This document shows, piece by piece, positions 11,882 through 24,046 of a stretch of 64,000 nucleotides of DNA (positions within the stretch are counted from its first letter, which is position 1; every line of letters starts with the position of its first letter). Position numbers and translations under genes: made by a program. The stretch is from Alternaria dauci (Eukaryota > Ascomycota > Dothideomycetes > Pleosporales > Pleosporaceae): positions 620,001-684,000 of the forward strand of contig NC_091280.1 of the NCBI RefSeq assembly GCF_042100115.1, given 5' to 3'. The notes under the pieces were generated by a model. That model was not told the origin of the DNA. It made no database searches and saw only the letters and a program-made list of their open reading frames with translations.

Positions 11882-12393
11882 ATGCCTTCCATGTCAACTT
11901 ACATCAAAGCCATCTCCGGGTGAGTTCGCTATACGCAGGCCTATGGAAGTGTACTAATGGTGAATGTAGAGGCGCAATCCTTGTCATAGGTGGCCCTGCG
12001 CTCGTATGGTATGTCACACCAACCGAGGAAGAAATCTTCAAGGTATGTGAAGTGTACCTTGCCACGTGCAGGCGCCAAATTGCTGCTTATATTCCGTGTA
12101 GAGATATAGCCCGGAGCTACAGAAGAAGGCCCTTGCAGACAGGGAGCAGAGACAGAAGGACTTTGACGCATTCATTGGTCAATTGAAGGAGGCTGCGCGT
12201 TCAGACAAGCCAAGTAAGTATTCCTTCTGCAGTCTCTACCACGATCGCGCTAACGAAATTAGTCTGGGCTGCACAGAAGGAAATGGATGCGAAGAGGTCA
12301 GAGGCGGAACAGCAGATGCGCAGAGAGGAACGTGACGCATATGCTGCCGAAAGCCGGAGAAGACAAGCGGAGATCAGAGAGAGTGCGAAGTAG
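11882..12393 (+). CDS. cbp4: Cytochrome bc1 complex assembly factor CBP4
   Basis: Four small exons: 11882-11919, 11970-12042, 12102-12213 and 12263-12393, giving 117 aa. All three introns (50, 59 and 49 nt) have canonical ends and the phases match. The protein has a short N-terminus, one membrane segment (about 14-26, GAILVIGGPALVWYV), then the family signature TPTEEEIFKRYSPELQK. This is followed by a charged helical tail with the conserved DFDAFIGQLKEAARSDKPIW block. In yeast Cbp4 sits in the inner mitochondrial membrane and chaperones newly made cytochrome b into complex III. No ORF scan at 60 codons would recover this gene intact because of its short exons. Confidence 0.94.
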
Positions 12394-12690
12394 GGGCCCA
12401 CCCCAGACGACTTTCATTTCGCCATTGTATATTTATCTGTATCACGAATCTACGCTTTTGAACAGGGTCCGGAATTGATTCAAATCCGAGACAGTCCATG
12501 ACACAAGAACTTCATTTTCCGGGGGCTAGTGGTGCAATATGTTGTTTATGGAATGACGTTACGTGATGGAATCCCAGTGGTGCTGTAGCGAGGTGTCGAT
12601 CTCGTGACCTGGAGTGGGTTACGCGACTTGGGACGCGCATCTACCCCAAACCTCCATCTCGCCCCACCACGACCGTCGGAGCAAGACCCA

Positions 12691-15580
12691 ATGCCCAGCG
12701 ATGCGCAAGCCCCCGTGAAGCTCTCGCTGCCTCTCGTACGCTCACCTCAAATCATCTGCGCACAGTATTCTGATGACATCATAGGAGTTCCAACAGGACA
12801 TCTTCAACGAACTGCGCGAGGAAGATGAGCTTGTCCTTCTTGCGCGCGGCCTCGGCCTCTTGCGCATAGTCACGAACCTTCTCCACTCCTACGACGCCGC
12901 TGGGAACAACCTCATACTGCTTGTTGGCGCCGATGACCGCGAGAATGTGTGGATTGGCGAGGCATTGGCCGAGCATGCGGCAGTCAGTAATGCGCCCAAG
13001 TGTCGCGGGCTGAGTCTGGTCAATACCGATCTGATGAGCGTTGGGACGCGCGAGAAGATGTATGCGCAGGGCGGCATCTTCAGTATAACGTCACGCATCC
13101 TCATTGTAGACTTCCTGTCTGGCCTACTGAATCCAGAAACGGTGACGGGTGTGGTGGTACTGCATGCTGAGAGAGTTGTCGCGACATCTCTAGAAGCCTT
13201 CATCCTGAGGATTTACCGGCAGAAGAACAAGACAGGCTTCTTGAAAGCATTCTCGGATACGCCGGAACCCTTCACCACTGGATTCGCGCCGCTCACCAAC
13301 ATGATGAAGAACCTGTTCTTGACGAAGCCAGCGTTATATCCGAGGTTCCACGTTTCAGTCGCAAACTCGCTTGAAGGACGTAAGAAGGCTGAAGTTATTG
13401 AGCTGGAGGTGCCCATGACGGAAGCTATGCAGGACATACAGAATGCCGTACTAGCCTGCGTTGAGGCCAGTATCAGCGAGCTCAAGAAAGCGAATCCAGG
13501 CTTGGAAGTGGAAGACTGGAACGTAGACAGTGCCCTACACAAGAATTTTGATCAGATCATCAGACGTCAGCTGGATCCCGTCTGGCATCGCACAACGTAC
13601 AAGACGCGACAGGTCGTCCGAGATTTGTCGCTGCTTCGTACCATCCTGCATGCGCTCCTTACGTATGATGCGGTAAATTTCAACAAGTATCTCGACACTG
13701 TACTGGCAGCCTCGCAACCACCACCGGGATCAACAAAGCAGAACCAATCCCCATGGCTTTTCCTAGATGCAGCTGATACCATCTTCACCACTGCAAAGCG
13801 AAGGGTATACACAGGCAAGGTGTCCAATACCGAGTTGGCCAACGCTTCAAATACTGTGCCAGAGTCTCTCCAGCCAGTGCTCGAAGAGTTTCCAAAATGG
13901 ACGCAGCTTGCAGAAATTCTTCAGGAAATTGAGCAGGATGCTTACTTCAATCCAACACCACAAGACTCATCCAACGGCTCTATACTCATCATGTGCGGCG
14001 ACCAGGGCACAGCATCACAGCTGAGGGAGTATCTACAGACCATGTACGTCAAGCCAGAGGGAGTACCCGACGAGGACGAAGACGAGTACGAACCATCGGC
14101 GAACTTCATGATGCGGCGTAAGCTACGCAACTACCTCACTTGGAAACGCGATTTCAGCAAAGTCAGCGCCGCGCTGTTCTCAGAGAACCAAAAGGCCATC
14201 AACGGCAGTACAGACAAGAACGTCCAGAGTGGCATGCGCCAGACTTCCGGTAAACCTCCGCCTAACAAGCGGCGCCGCATCAGAGGCGGTGGAAATGCTG
14301 CAGCAGGACCATCTAGATCAGACACGGGAGCCATACGTACCGCGGGAGATAAAGACGCTCACATTGCAAGTCTAATGGCCGAACTGGAACCCTCGGAGAT
14401 TGAAACAGCGCAAAAGCCTGGCGAAGTAGGTTTCGACCCCCTTGAGAACATGGAAACCTACTATGAGCTCTTTGATGTGAACGACCTGATTATCGTACAT
14501 CCATATTCTGGAGATCTGGATGAGCACATCTTGGACGAGACGAAGCCGCGATATGTCATCATGTACGAGCCCGACGCAGCATTCATCCGGCGTATAGAAG
14601 TATATCGATCATCACATACAGACCGAACAGTGAAAGTCTTCTTCATGTACTATGGAGGCAGTGTAGAAGAACAACGCTACCTCTCCGCCGTCCGACGCGA
14701 GAAAGACGCCTTTACACGGCTGATCAAGGAACGTGCAAACATGGCTTTGACCATAAACTCGGCCGCGAACTTGGCACCAGAAGAGTCCTTCCTCCGCACA
14801 GTCAACACCAGGATAGCAGGAGGAGGCCGTCTCGCTGCAACCACCGAACCTCCCCGCGTCGTCGTCGACGTGCGAGAATTCCGCTCGTCCCTCCCGTCCT
14901 TGCTACACGGCCGATCCATTGTCATTGTGCCCTGCATGTTAACAGTAGGCGACTACGTCATCACACCACAAATCTGCATTGAGCGCAAATCCATCCGCGA
15001 TCTCATCCAATCGTTTGCCAACGGCCGTCTCTTCAACCAAGTAGAGTCCATGATGGAACACTACAAACACCCCATGCTACTCATCGAGTTTGACCAAAAC
15101 AAGTCTTTTACTCTGGAGCCTTTTACTGATTTCTCTGCTGGTAGCGCCGCTTCTGCCAATGCGTCGGCCACGACGCCGGATCTCCAATCGAAACTCGTCA
15201 TGTTGACGCTCGCCTTCCCCCGCTTGAGGATCATATGGAGTAGCAGCCCTTACCAAACGGCCGAGATTTTCTCTGAGCTGAAGAAGGGGCAAGATGAGCC
15301 TGATCCGCTGAAGGCGGTGCAGTTGGGCCTTGATCCGAATCAAAGTGGAGATGAGATGCGCAGTTTCAACCAGACGAGTCAGGACATGTTGAGGGCGCTG
15401 CCGGGGATTAACGAGAATGCGGTTTCGCAGTTGATGCTCAAGACTGAGAGCATCTATGAGGTGGCGAACATGCAGGAGAGGGAGATTTGTTGGTTGGTCG
15501 GGACGGATGTGGGGAGGAGGATTCATAGGTTCCTGAATCGCTCAGTGTATGAGGAAGTTCAGTGGCAGAACTTTAGTTAG
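12691..15580 (+). CDS. rad1: XPF/Rad1 structure-specific DNA repair endonuclease
   Basis: Two exons: 12691-12735 and 12785-15580, split by a 49-nt intron, giving 946 aa. The N-terminal two thirds correspond to the degenerate helicase-like part of XPF. A basic, disordered insert with a KRRR cluster sits near residues 500-520. The ERCC4 nuclease domain carries the metal-binding signature GDYVITPQICIERKS, with D738, E748, R749, K750 and downstream D754, so the active site looks intact. A C-terminal tandem helix-hairpin-helix region contains LRALPGINENAVSQL. From family knowledge it pairs with the Rad10/ERCC1 subunit and cuts 5' of lesions in nucleotide excision repair, and also acts in single-strand annealing and crosslink repair. 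Confidence 0.95.
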
Positions 15581-15885
15581 CGTATTGGGACGAAGATATT
15601 GGCAAGTAAGAATTTTGGCAAAGATTATGAATGTATCATTCCTCTATCCCATGATGCATACAAAAAGGTAGCCAGTACCCAGAGTCGTGGAAAGAGAAAC
15701 GTGCCAAATGCACTCGTCGTTGACACCATGCTCGAAGAAACATGATGCCATGTATTCCTCGACACCACTCGAACCATCCGCCCGCTCGCAGGAAGCAGCA
15801 TTTGAGCAGCCCGGCCCCTGCCACAGCAAAGCAGCAGCCGCGAAGCAAGAGCCGAGACAGCATGGCGGATCTCAACTCCCTCCCC
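15581..15885. other. Convergent 3' intergenic region
   Basis: Space between the ends of rad1 (plus) and the eIF1A gene (minus). It presumably carries both 3' untranslated regions; nothing else is visible. Confidence 0.5.
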
Positions 15886-16520
15886 TCAAATATCGTCAAT
15901 GTCAATCTCCTTCTTGCCGCCTTCAGCCTCGTCCGAGTCGCTGTCGTCGCGATCCTCGTCGAACTCGAAACCGATGCCCTCGTCGCCTTGGTCGCCGTAG
16001 GTGTCTGTCTCGTTGATCTTTGCGTTTTCGGGGAGCTCGCCGTAGGCCTTTAATGAACGGGCTTCGTCGGCTGTGCGCGCGTTAGTAGCTGTCTTCTGCA
16101 GTGTCTGTTGTTATGCGTGTAGTATGCGACTTACCAGAGTACTTCATAATGACATCGCCCTTCTCGTCTTGGTAGTCTCGCAGCGACAGGAGGATAATGT
16201 CACCCTGGTTGATCCAGACCTTCTTCCTCAGCTTGCCGCGGATATGGGCGAGACGGCGGGCGCCGTCGAAGCACTGGGCCTCCAGACGACCGTTTCCAAG
16301 CATCTTGACGACCTGGGCGTATTCCTGGCCTTCCTCCTTGAAGACGAGTTCGCGCTTTTCATTGTCGTTCTCGTTCTTACCCCTACGTCGGTTTTTACCT
16401 CCCTGGGATATGCGTTAGCGCGTGTTGAGGATTGGGCGTCATCGCGGTGTGAGGCGTGGTGGGGTGTGCGGCCCCTCCCAAAAAAGAGTATTCACGTACC
16501 TTTCCCTTGTTCTTGGGCAT
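15886..16520 (-). CDS. tif11: Translation initiation factor eIF1A
   Basis: Three exons on the minus strand: 16520-16500, 16402-16135 and 16070-15886, giving 157 aa, close to the usual length. The first exon encodes only MPKNKGK, as in many fungi. Next come [13 protein letters not shown] and the OB-fold core ([48 protein letters not shown]). The tail is highly acidic, ends DIDDI, and matches the eIF1A C-terminus. It binds the 40S A-site region and promotes scanning and start-codon selection together with eIF1 and eIF2. Phases 0 and 1 are respected at both introns (97 and 64 nt). Confidence 0.96.
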
Positions 16521-16821
16521 ATTGGCGGTAGTTGAAGTTTGTGTGTGTTGGTGGAGGAGTGGGTTGTGTTTCTGGGCGGAGCTTCACAGGGCGCAAGTCT
16601 TTATGTAGTGGCGGACCCGGTTGTTTGCCCTGGGTGGATTCATTCCGACTCACTGTGGGAGCCTTCGACATTAAGCGCTAACGGCTCGCCCTAACCCTGG
16701 TTCGGCCTAGCGCCTCGTCGCTCACCCGAAAGAATCCATCCATGGTTCAAGTGCTTTCGATTTCACCCCACCCGCCTTTCTTTCACCCTACGTCACCGTG
16801 CATGCGAGCCATGGGGAAGCC
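16521..16821. promoter_or_regulatory. Bidirectional promoter region, eIF1A and neighbour
   Basis: A 301-bp gap separates two divergent ATGs, so both promoters must lie here. It contains a CGCTAACGGCTCGCCCTAAC stretch and several CACCC runs, but I cannot assign a specific factor. Confidence 0.4.
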
Positions 16822-17418
16822 ATGAGCGTCTCGTCCATCCTCGCCAAGCGGCTGCCCAAGACGTTCAAAGTCACCTACACGCCAGCCTACAAGACGCTCA
16901 TAGTCAACCACGTCACATCCGATCCCTCGCATCCCCTCCACGAGACGCAGCGCCGCAGACAAGCCGAGAGGAAGAAGGAGGGACTCTGGTGGCATGCCAC
17001 AGCAGGCGTGGACCTGAACAAGTCCAGCTGTATAAGAACATGGGCTAGACGCCGACTGCGCAATGCTGTAGTCGACGAGCTCAAGGCCCGCGGATACGAC
17101 GAGACTGGCAAGTTCGCCAACGCCAAAATTGTGCCGCAGCGGGCAGATTTGATGGCTAGAGTAGTCGCTGGTCAGACACTGGATCTCAAGGGAAGCCTGA
17201 GGTTACATGTACAGGCTCCTTTGATTCCCGCCAAATACGTAGACATACGCGCAGAGGCTGGGGCTGTCATCGACGCTGTCAAGTACGCTGCAAACAAAGA
17301 CGGACCAAGAGGGTATGCCTCAGAGAGATCAACCAAGTGTCGACCAGCGTACAACACACCTCCTGCGTTTGCGCAAACATCTCGGTATCGGACACACAAA
17401 CCCGTCAAGTCACGCTAG
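16822..17418 (+). CDS. Basic protein of unknown function
   Basis: Single exon of 198 aa from the ATG at 16822; the frame is open a further 24 nt upstream but with no ATG. The protein is strongly basic (for example TQRRRQAERKKEGLWWHA and RTWARRRLRNAVVDELKARG) with a compact central region and no signal peptide or membrane segment. The N-terminus (MSVSSILAKRLPKTFKVTY) could be a weak mitochondrial presequence. Basic charge and length would suit a small ribosomal or RNA-associated protein, but I do not recognise a family. A GTATGC near 17313 could be a donor, so the C-terminus may differ. It is divergent from eIF1A. Confidence 0.65.
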   Translation: MSVSSILAKRLPKTFKVTYTPAYKTLIVNHVTSDPSHPLHETQRRRQAERKKEGLWWHATAGVDLNKSSCIRTWARRRLRNAVVDELKARGYDETGKFANAKIVPQRADLMARVVAGQTLDLKGSLRLHVQAPLIPAKYVDIRAEAGAVIDAVKYAANKDGPRGYASERSTKCRPAYNTPPAFAQTSRYRTHKPVKSR

Positions 17419-18325
17419 TGGTGACGGCCGGCTTTGCAGTCCAATCGAGCTTGTAGATTACAAAGAGTATCCATTGCCTATCACAGTGTGCAGTCACAGT
17501 CGGTAGGCTCCTGCGATTTGGCCATGGCTTGGCGCATATAGTAATGTATCCTTCTCTAACGTCCCAACCTTTATATGGGGCCTCAAACAGTCTTTCGTCC
17601 CTTGAGAAGAAAGAGGCCAAGCGTCCGACGGATACACAGCGCCCAGATCTAAAACTACTTACTGCATCTTCACCCACATCAGCCTAACGTCAGCCTAGCA
17701 TCATTCTTCTTCTAAACCTGTCTTTCACAACGGTTTCGGTACAAGCTCCGAAACAGACCTTCCATGCAATACTCAATTCCCTCTTCCAGTAGTTAACAAA
17801 CCTCTGTGGATTGCAGCGGAGACTCCACCGGGCCAATGATTGTTAGTCACTGGCTTCTCTCTGGCTCCTGTCCTGTGTAATTGGGTATCGTGGGTGTGCT
17901 AATGAGTTGTTTTCGGAGTGGACGATCGATGCTCAGCATGGCTACGCATGCGACTGTGTACCTAGATCATTTCCCAACACAGCCATATAGAGACAGAACA
18001 ATTCTTTGTGAGCACGTCGACTGGATAGTTACTACAAAAAGCTACTCGTGGCTAACATAAATTTTGAGTATGTCATGCTGCTGTGAAGTAGCTGAGTCGA
18101 CCAATGAGCTAGCTTCGGCCCTGAATGCGGGTCAATCTCCGCCCGCAACGGATTGGATCAACCATTGCATGACCCACCATTGCATGACAGCACATCTGTC
18201 CTACATCTCAAGTTCTATATCACGGGTACGTGGAAAACAACCCCTGGGGGTCAAGTTCAGACTCTATTCCGAACTGGTTCATCACTTAGGCAGCGTCGCA
18301 ACGTCAACAAGGAGTCATTCCCATC
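17419..18325. other. Intergenic, no gene seen
   Basis: About 900 bp with only short overlapping frames. It contains a small direct repeat (ACCATTGCATGAC twice near 18161-18188), upstream of the lyase gene. No RNA gene is recognisable. Confidence 0.5.
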
Positions 18326-19383
18326 ATGGAGTCCAAGGATGAAAACGAGTTCCAGCTCTTCACCTCCTTGCGGTATGATCCGTTGCTTCTCAAATCGGAC
18401 GAGAACTCCAGGGCAGTCCTGAACTTTGTGACACCTTCACCTTTCTACATGCTTGCGTATCATCGAGATCGCATGGTGGAAGCCGCCCAGCACTTTGATT
18501 TCTTCGAGGTCGAAAAACGATTGAAAGATGGCAAGGCCTTACATGAAGAGTTGTCCAGGCGGGTGCAAGAAGAGATCGAGAAGACAGGAAAAGATGAACC
18601 AATGAAGGTATGACTAGTATGAAAACATCATGCAAGACAACTAAGTTTTTGTAGCTTCGACTCCTGTTCGACAAAGCCGCCAACCTTACCGTGGAGTTCA
18701 CTCCCATACCCGCTGTACCACTCTCCACACTCTACCCTCCGTCACTAGATCCACCAAAATCAGCGACTCAGAAACACCCCGCCGACACCTTCAAGCCCTC
18801 TCCATTAACAGGAGGTGCTCTCAATCTCGGGCCCTCGGACACCCTTCCAGCCGCCACATCAACACCACCTGCCCCACCGGAATGGAAGATCAAACTCGAC
18901 ACCGAGCCAACCCCTTCCTCCCCATTCACATTACTGAAAACTACAAAGCGCGAAATGTACGACCAATCCCGCCAACGCGCGTTACCCGACAACCCCGCCG
19001 GCCCAGCCTACCGCGAAGTAATGCTCTACAACGAAGTCAACGAACTCACAGAAGGCACGCTGACATCTCTCTACCTTTTCCGCGGCGGACGGTGGGTGAC
19101 GCCGCCTGTTGGTGTGCCGTCCGGCGAGTTCACGAGTAAGACGTTGAAGGATGATGGGGCTGATGAGGGGGAGTTGAGGAAGCCGTTTGCGGGGCGCTGG
19201 GGGCATAGTACGAGGAGTGCCAAGGTTGGGGCCGGTGGACAGAGGGGGACGAGTCGGAGGTGGGCGTTGGGAAGTGGGTTTTGTATGGAGGAGCCGGTGG
19301 GGATTGAGACGGTCGAGGTAGGGGAGGGTGTGTGGGTTAGTAATGGGGTTAGGGGGTTTGGTTTTGGAAGAGTCGTTGAGTAG
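18326..19383 (+). CDS. Aminodeoxychorismate lyase-like PLP enzyme (ABZ2/class IV aminotransferase fold)
   Basis: Two exons: 18326-18607 and 18655-19383, separated by a 47-nt intron with a GTATGA donor and TAG acceptor; 336 aa. The N-terminus FTSLRYDPLLL and TPSPFYMLAYHRDRMVEAA (about 12-50) resemble the substrate-side domain of fungal 4-amino-4-deoxychorismate lyases. The second half has LLKTTKREMY, then YREVMLYNEVNELTEGTLTS and GTSRRWALGSGFCMEEPV, the ordered blocks of fold-type IV PLP enzymes. Expected chemistry is release of p-aminobenzoate from aminodeoxychorismate for folate synthesis. The segment around residues 125-165 is a P/T-rich, poorly conserved linker. Assignment to ABZ2 rather than a branched-chain aminotransferase rests on motif memory only. 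Confidence 0.8.
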
Positions 19384-20153
19384 AGATGCGTCGGTGCTTT
19401 GATGTGTTGGTTTTGGGTTGTGGGTTGATCTGGAAATGGTATTGAGACATGAGAATGCTAATGATGGAGTGGTGTCTGCTGTGATAGCAGTTCATGTTTG
19501 AAAAGATTTGTGAACACAAAAGCCATTGATCGCAGCCAACACACCCAGCCAGAAAGCCAACAACGGGACGGTTCGCTTCTGCAGAAGATCTCAACTTGTT
19601 CCATCTCAGAGCCTGAGATTTCAATGGTTACTCTACTCTCAGCCTTCGGCACTGATCATTTGAGCAAATTTGTGAGCTTTCCTAACAGGGATGAGGTTCA
19701 GGATTTGGTAATAGCTCAAAACAATGAGCTTGTGCCTAAATCGACAGTCCCACAGTTGTGATTTCGGCTGCTGCAATCTTCAACCGCTAAGTCCAAGCAA
19801 GAGCATCGCTAACCGTGTGTGAGACTATGGTAGTTGACTCACAAGTCGACTTGCGGCGCCAAATTCGGGTGATGATCCACTCCATCCAGTGGTAGCACAA
19901 CGACGCACAGAAGTTGACCACTCACCTCGCTCGCATCTCGAATTTTTCTTGCGAATAACATCGTCTGATACGAAAAGCATCGCAGAAATAAATAGCTTAG
20001 GCTACTAGGCTAAGAACTTCAACCCATGGAACGAAAATGGCCAGGAAATATGAATAGCCTCGCAAGTCATATTTTCCTACACCTCTGAACTGCTATAGAT
20101 ACCTGCAAAAAGTCAGAAACAAACCCACCGACGCACTTTTACAACTATCCAAA
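19384..20153. other. Intergenic, no gene seen
   Basis: An 87-codon frame at 19498-19761 has no recognisable features and overlaps frames on the other strand. The last 150 bp are probably the promoter of the RING gene. Confidence 0.5.
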
Positions 20154-20999
20154 ATGGCACCACTCTACAAAACCCGCGAAAGCTTCAGCAACACTGCGCT
20201 CTACACCACAATTCCCCAAATCTGCACCTCCGAAGACGGATCACTTCCATCTTGCTCGATCTGTGATGAGCCCTGTACCTTGGCCTTTGTGGGATCAACA
20301 CATCACATGCTACAGATGCCATCATGCTCCCACATCTTCGGCGCATCCTGCATCGAGTCCTGGTTCGACTGTGCCAGTACCTGCCCCCTATGCCGCAAAG
20401 ACTTCTTCCCCATGGAGCCAGAAGAGATTTCGAACGAGATTCAAGAAATTCCAGATCTATTTTCTGAGTTGTTCACAGTGCTGGGCGAGGTGAAGAAGAG
20501 GTATCCGCAAGGAAGGAAGGCCGTAACGGGCATGGAGAATATGATTGCAGATCTGGGAGAGCAGATTGTGAAAGACACGGAGGAAAGAAAGAAGAGGAAG
20601 GATAAAAGGAAAATAGCGGTATGGACAGAGCAGAGGCGGCAGGATGTTGAAGATTTGAGTAGTTGGAGACGACAGGTCATGCTCGAATTCATCGAAGATA
20701 GACCATCACCACTAGCAACACCGTCGATGACACCACAACATTCGGACGTTCACTCCGTTGGGCAAAATATCACCAACTCGCTTGTACATGACTTCGCACC
20801 GGATGTCGCAGCGCATGCCGGATCTGGGATGCTTGTTCCAAGTACAGCTGGCCGTACCCAACTGCGTAGTGCACAACGTCTGGCAGAGCGAGCTGAGGGA
20901 CTGGGCTTATCAAAGGCTGCTCAGGATGTTAGGAAAACATTGAAGAGTCCTCTCGATGCACTCATCAAGATAAGGCAAGGCTGGGGCCGGTGGAGGTAG
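20154..20999 (+). CDS. RING-finger protein, small
   Basis: Single exon, 281 aa. The RING lies near the N-terminus (about 37-84): CSICDEPC, then MPSCSHIFGASCIESWF, then TCPLC. The position that is normally the fifth zinc ligand (His/Cys) is Gly (CSHIFGASC), a variant also present in the second RING gene of this window. The centre is a charged coiled coil (about 130-185, KDTEERKKRKDKRK). The C-terminus has a helical, basic block (QLRSAQRLAERAEGLGLSK). It probably acts as an E3 ubiquitin ligase, but the substrate is unknown and the protein looks lineage-restricted. Confidence 0.78.
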   Translation: MAPLYKTRESFSNTALYTTIPQICTSEDGSLPSCSICDEPCTLAFVGSTHHMLQMPSCSHIFGASCIESWFDCASTCPLCRKDFFPMEPEEISNEIQEIPDLFSELFTVLGEVKKRYPQGRKAVTGMENMIADLGEQIVKDTEERKKRKDKRKIAVWTEQRRQDVEDLSSWRRQVMLEFIEDRPSPLATPSMTPQHSDVHSVGQNITNSLVHDFAPDVAAHAGSGMLVPSTAGRTQLRSAQRLAERAEGLGLSKAAQDVRKTLKSPLDALIKIRQGWGRWR

Positions 21000-21247
21000 A
21001 ACTGAGAATGACATAGCTATATGCATAAGAGAAGATGCATACTAAAAACGAGTTCGTATATTCGTGGAGATTACAATCAAACTATACATGTAAAAGGGGA
21101 CTAATTACTTGACATCAGGACTGAAAACATGACTTCTGGTCGCGCCTATCTAAGTCTTCCCAGTCGATCAACGGGAAAAAACATCGTAGAGTTGTCATAT
21201 CATGCGTTCCCGGCTTTCTTCCATCATGCTTGTACTAAGCACCCACT

Positions 21248-23158
21248 CTACACCCTACTTTTCTCACCCCCTGTGACGTGTGATACGCCACTCGCAAAAT
21301 CCGCACTCTTAAATTTCCGTGCGCATATCTTCTTCTCAAACAGCTCATCCAGCTCCCCGAAAGTCCGACCTTTAGGTTCAGGAAGCCGCCACCAACTCCA
21401 CAAGATACCAATTACACTGGTACCTGCCCAGAAGAAGCCGGCTTTGGCGCCCCAGTCCCAGGCTGTTGGATTCAACATGCGCGGGGTGATAACATTGGTG
21501 ATGATACCAGAGATGTTGTAGCTGTTCCGCGCCAGAACAATTGTTTTGCTTCTGAGTCGCGTAGACGGGATTTCAGAAACGAGCGAGTAACATATAGGGC
21601 CGAGTGTCGCATCGTATGCCAGTGTGAAGGCCAGTAGTAGCGCCGCAATGGCCCATTTGAGCGATGAAGGGTGAGAGTTCATGATCTCGGAGGCATCCTT
21701 TTCTGCTTTTGAGTGGGCGGCGACAAGGTCGTTCACGCAGGAGAGCACGCCAATTAGCAACACGAAAACCAAGGTCATCGCTTGACCGGAAATGTATAGT
21801 GTGCGCCGCCCGAGGTGTGCCATTAGAGCCCAGGAGATGAAGACGCCGACGAGACCGAGGGCGAATTGGCCCAGGGAAAGGGTGAAAGCGTGGGTGAAGC
21901 CAAGGCCAGCTTGTTCGTCTAGAAATAGTCAGCATGCAGAAGCCAAGTAATATCGTACACAGGTTGAATGCCTTACAGAAGTATGTAGAAAAGCCCATGA
22001 AGGTACCACCACACAGTGTCTGGATCATCCAGACCATGCACGTTATCTCGGTCCTACGCTTATCCACTCCTTTGAAGCAGTCTTTGTAACTTGTGCCACT
22101 TTGCATCTCTTCTTCCCTTTTATTCGTCTGTATCATGGTCTCCATAGCGCCGCTCAGCGTTGCCTCGAACTCGTCGTCGGAACTCGTCGCTGGTTTTGTG
22201 CGCAGTCGGCGCAGGGTTGATCTCGCATCTTCAAGGCGATTTTGACGGATGAGCCACCAAGGTGATTCAGGCGCAGCACATACGGCAAAGAATATAGGAA
22301 GTGGAAAGATCCATTGTAGGGCGAAGGGGATGCGGTAAGACCAGGTCGTGGTGTTGTCAATCATACCGCGCATAACGACGGACGCAATCAGTTGGCCGAG
22401 TACCCAGCACGCGTTGACGTAACTTGAGATTGTTAGCGATGCATCACTTTCATGGCTGCAGAATCTCAACAGCGGGGCTCAGCTTGTACTTACGTCGTCA
22501 GATAGGCCCTCAAGGCCACTGGACAGACATCTGCAGCGTATACCGTGCATATGCACTGGAACATGCCCCAGGGCATGCCTAGTAGACATTGTCCTATCAA
22601 CAGGACCACCTTACTAGTGGCGAAGAAAGGCACAAGTATGAAAACACTCATCGCCACCAATCCAACCATGAGCGTGTAGCGGTACCCGATACGCTCTGCT
22701 AGTGTTCCTGTAGCGAAGAGCCCTACTATCTGTCCCGCTAAGCCACCGTTCACGAGTGCGCTTTGCCAGTCAGCGCTGATTTCGTATCGTCCGTTTGCTT
22801 GTAGACTACCGAATTGTTTTCGGAACGCTTGCATCGCGAATAGATTCGGTACGAGAATGGTCGAAAACCCTTCCATGATGAGCGTCATTGATAATAGTAC
22901 GGACCATGTTATCGCTTTGGGGTAGAGGTGTATGCCTTCGCGAAGCGACATTGAGCGCTCCATTTCGTTGTTAGTCTCGATGATAATGTCGGATTTTTCT
23001 AGTATTGGGTCTGGGAACTCCAGTCTCGTTGTCGCCAATGGGGAGGTTAGAGTGCCCGATTTACTGGGTAAACTTATTGCATCTGAGTGACCTAGCCACA
23101 TGAGCTGCTGATCAAGGTCGACGACGCCATGTCGCTTCCGATCCATGGCAGACACCAT
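21248..23158 (-). CDS. MFS sugar transporter (maltose/alpha-glucoside permease type)
   Basis: Three exons on the minus strand: 23158-22494, 22422-21977 and 21918-21248, giving 593 aa. Donors are GTAAGT and GTAAGG, acceptors AAG and TAG; the AAG acceptor is unusual but keeps the conserved frame. About twelve membrane segments are spread across the chain. Sugar-porter marks include GTLAERIGYRYTLM, the PESPWWLIR loop, HLGRRTLYISGQ, and the C-terminal PEPKGRTFGELDELF. The hydrophilic N-terminus before the first membrane segment is about 80 residues. An open frame without ATG continues upstream, so an earlier exon cannot be excluded. It is expected in the plasma membrane, importing di- or oligosaccharides by proton symport. 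It is a distant relative of the transporter at 31.7-33.3 kb. Confidence 0.87.
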
Positions 23159-24046
23159 GATAACGTCGTCTGAGGTTGTCTTCGATGCAAGCTCAAGCAA
23201 CAGCGCGACTTGATGTAGACTGGAAGTGGGTGGGGAAAGTGTAGGTTAGTCAGAACAAGAATGAGACGTCGAGCTTCATAAAACAGTTACAATGTACACG
23301 TGGAGGCGCGGAGGCAGGAAGACCGCGGGGTTACGAGGCATTATAATACAAGGGTAGGGACCAAAACGCATAACATCCTCATGACTCAGATGAGCGAACC
23401 GTTTTGAGCAGAACCCGATAATGAGTACATCTAGTGGACATTTGCAATAGGCAACGGCGGGGGATACTACAAACAGTCAAACAAGGCAACGCTGATTCCT
23501 CCGACTAAGGCGTTAGCGGACCGAAAAGAGAGTCGGCCAAGACTTGAAAGCATTGCGATTTCAAGAATACTTGGCAACTCAATGTAGAACCGGTGGCCGG
23601 TAGTCAAGCGGTGCCAATGCAGGTTGACTCCGAGGCAGATTCAAGCTTTACAATCGACCATTGCGTGCCGGACGGGAACACGCGACTGGCGCACCGTTGT
23701 TGGTAATGCGAGAGAACGGTAGGCTCCACAGGATGACCCGTCCCTGTGTGGTCGAATCCAAGTGCTCAGAGCGACTATCAAGATTGCCGGAGCCGATTGG
23801 CTCATCTCATGTTTGGACCCAGTAAATTTGATCAGTACTGTTTTCCAATGTCTAGATCGCGTTAGCATATCATTTCGACATGATGCATGATGTTACATCG
23901 CGTAATTGAACGGGAAGTACCCTGTGGGAAACATGGCAATCAATATGCCCGCCGGAGGCTGGTAGTAGGCTGCAGGTAATATTGACTTGGGTATATTGGT
24001 ATCGCGCAACTACCTGGCCAACAGAATTCCAATGTTTTGATATGCT
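23159..24046. other. Intergenic, no gene seen
   Basis: This region lies upstream of the MFS gene (minus) and downstream of TrpRS (minus). It contains no motif-bearing frame, and no repeat or RNA gene was recognised. Confidence 0.5.

Noticed and set aside
12607..12640. Possible tRNA-like segments in short intergenic regions
   Set aside because: No complete cloverleaf with matching A and B boxes could be built here or elsewhere in the window.
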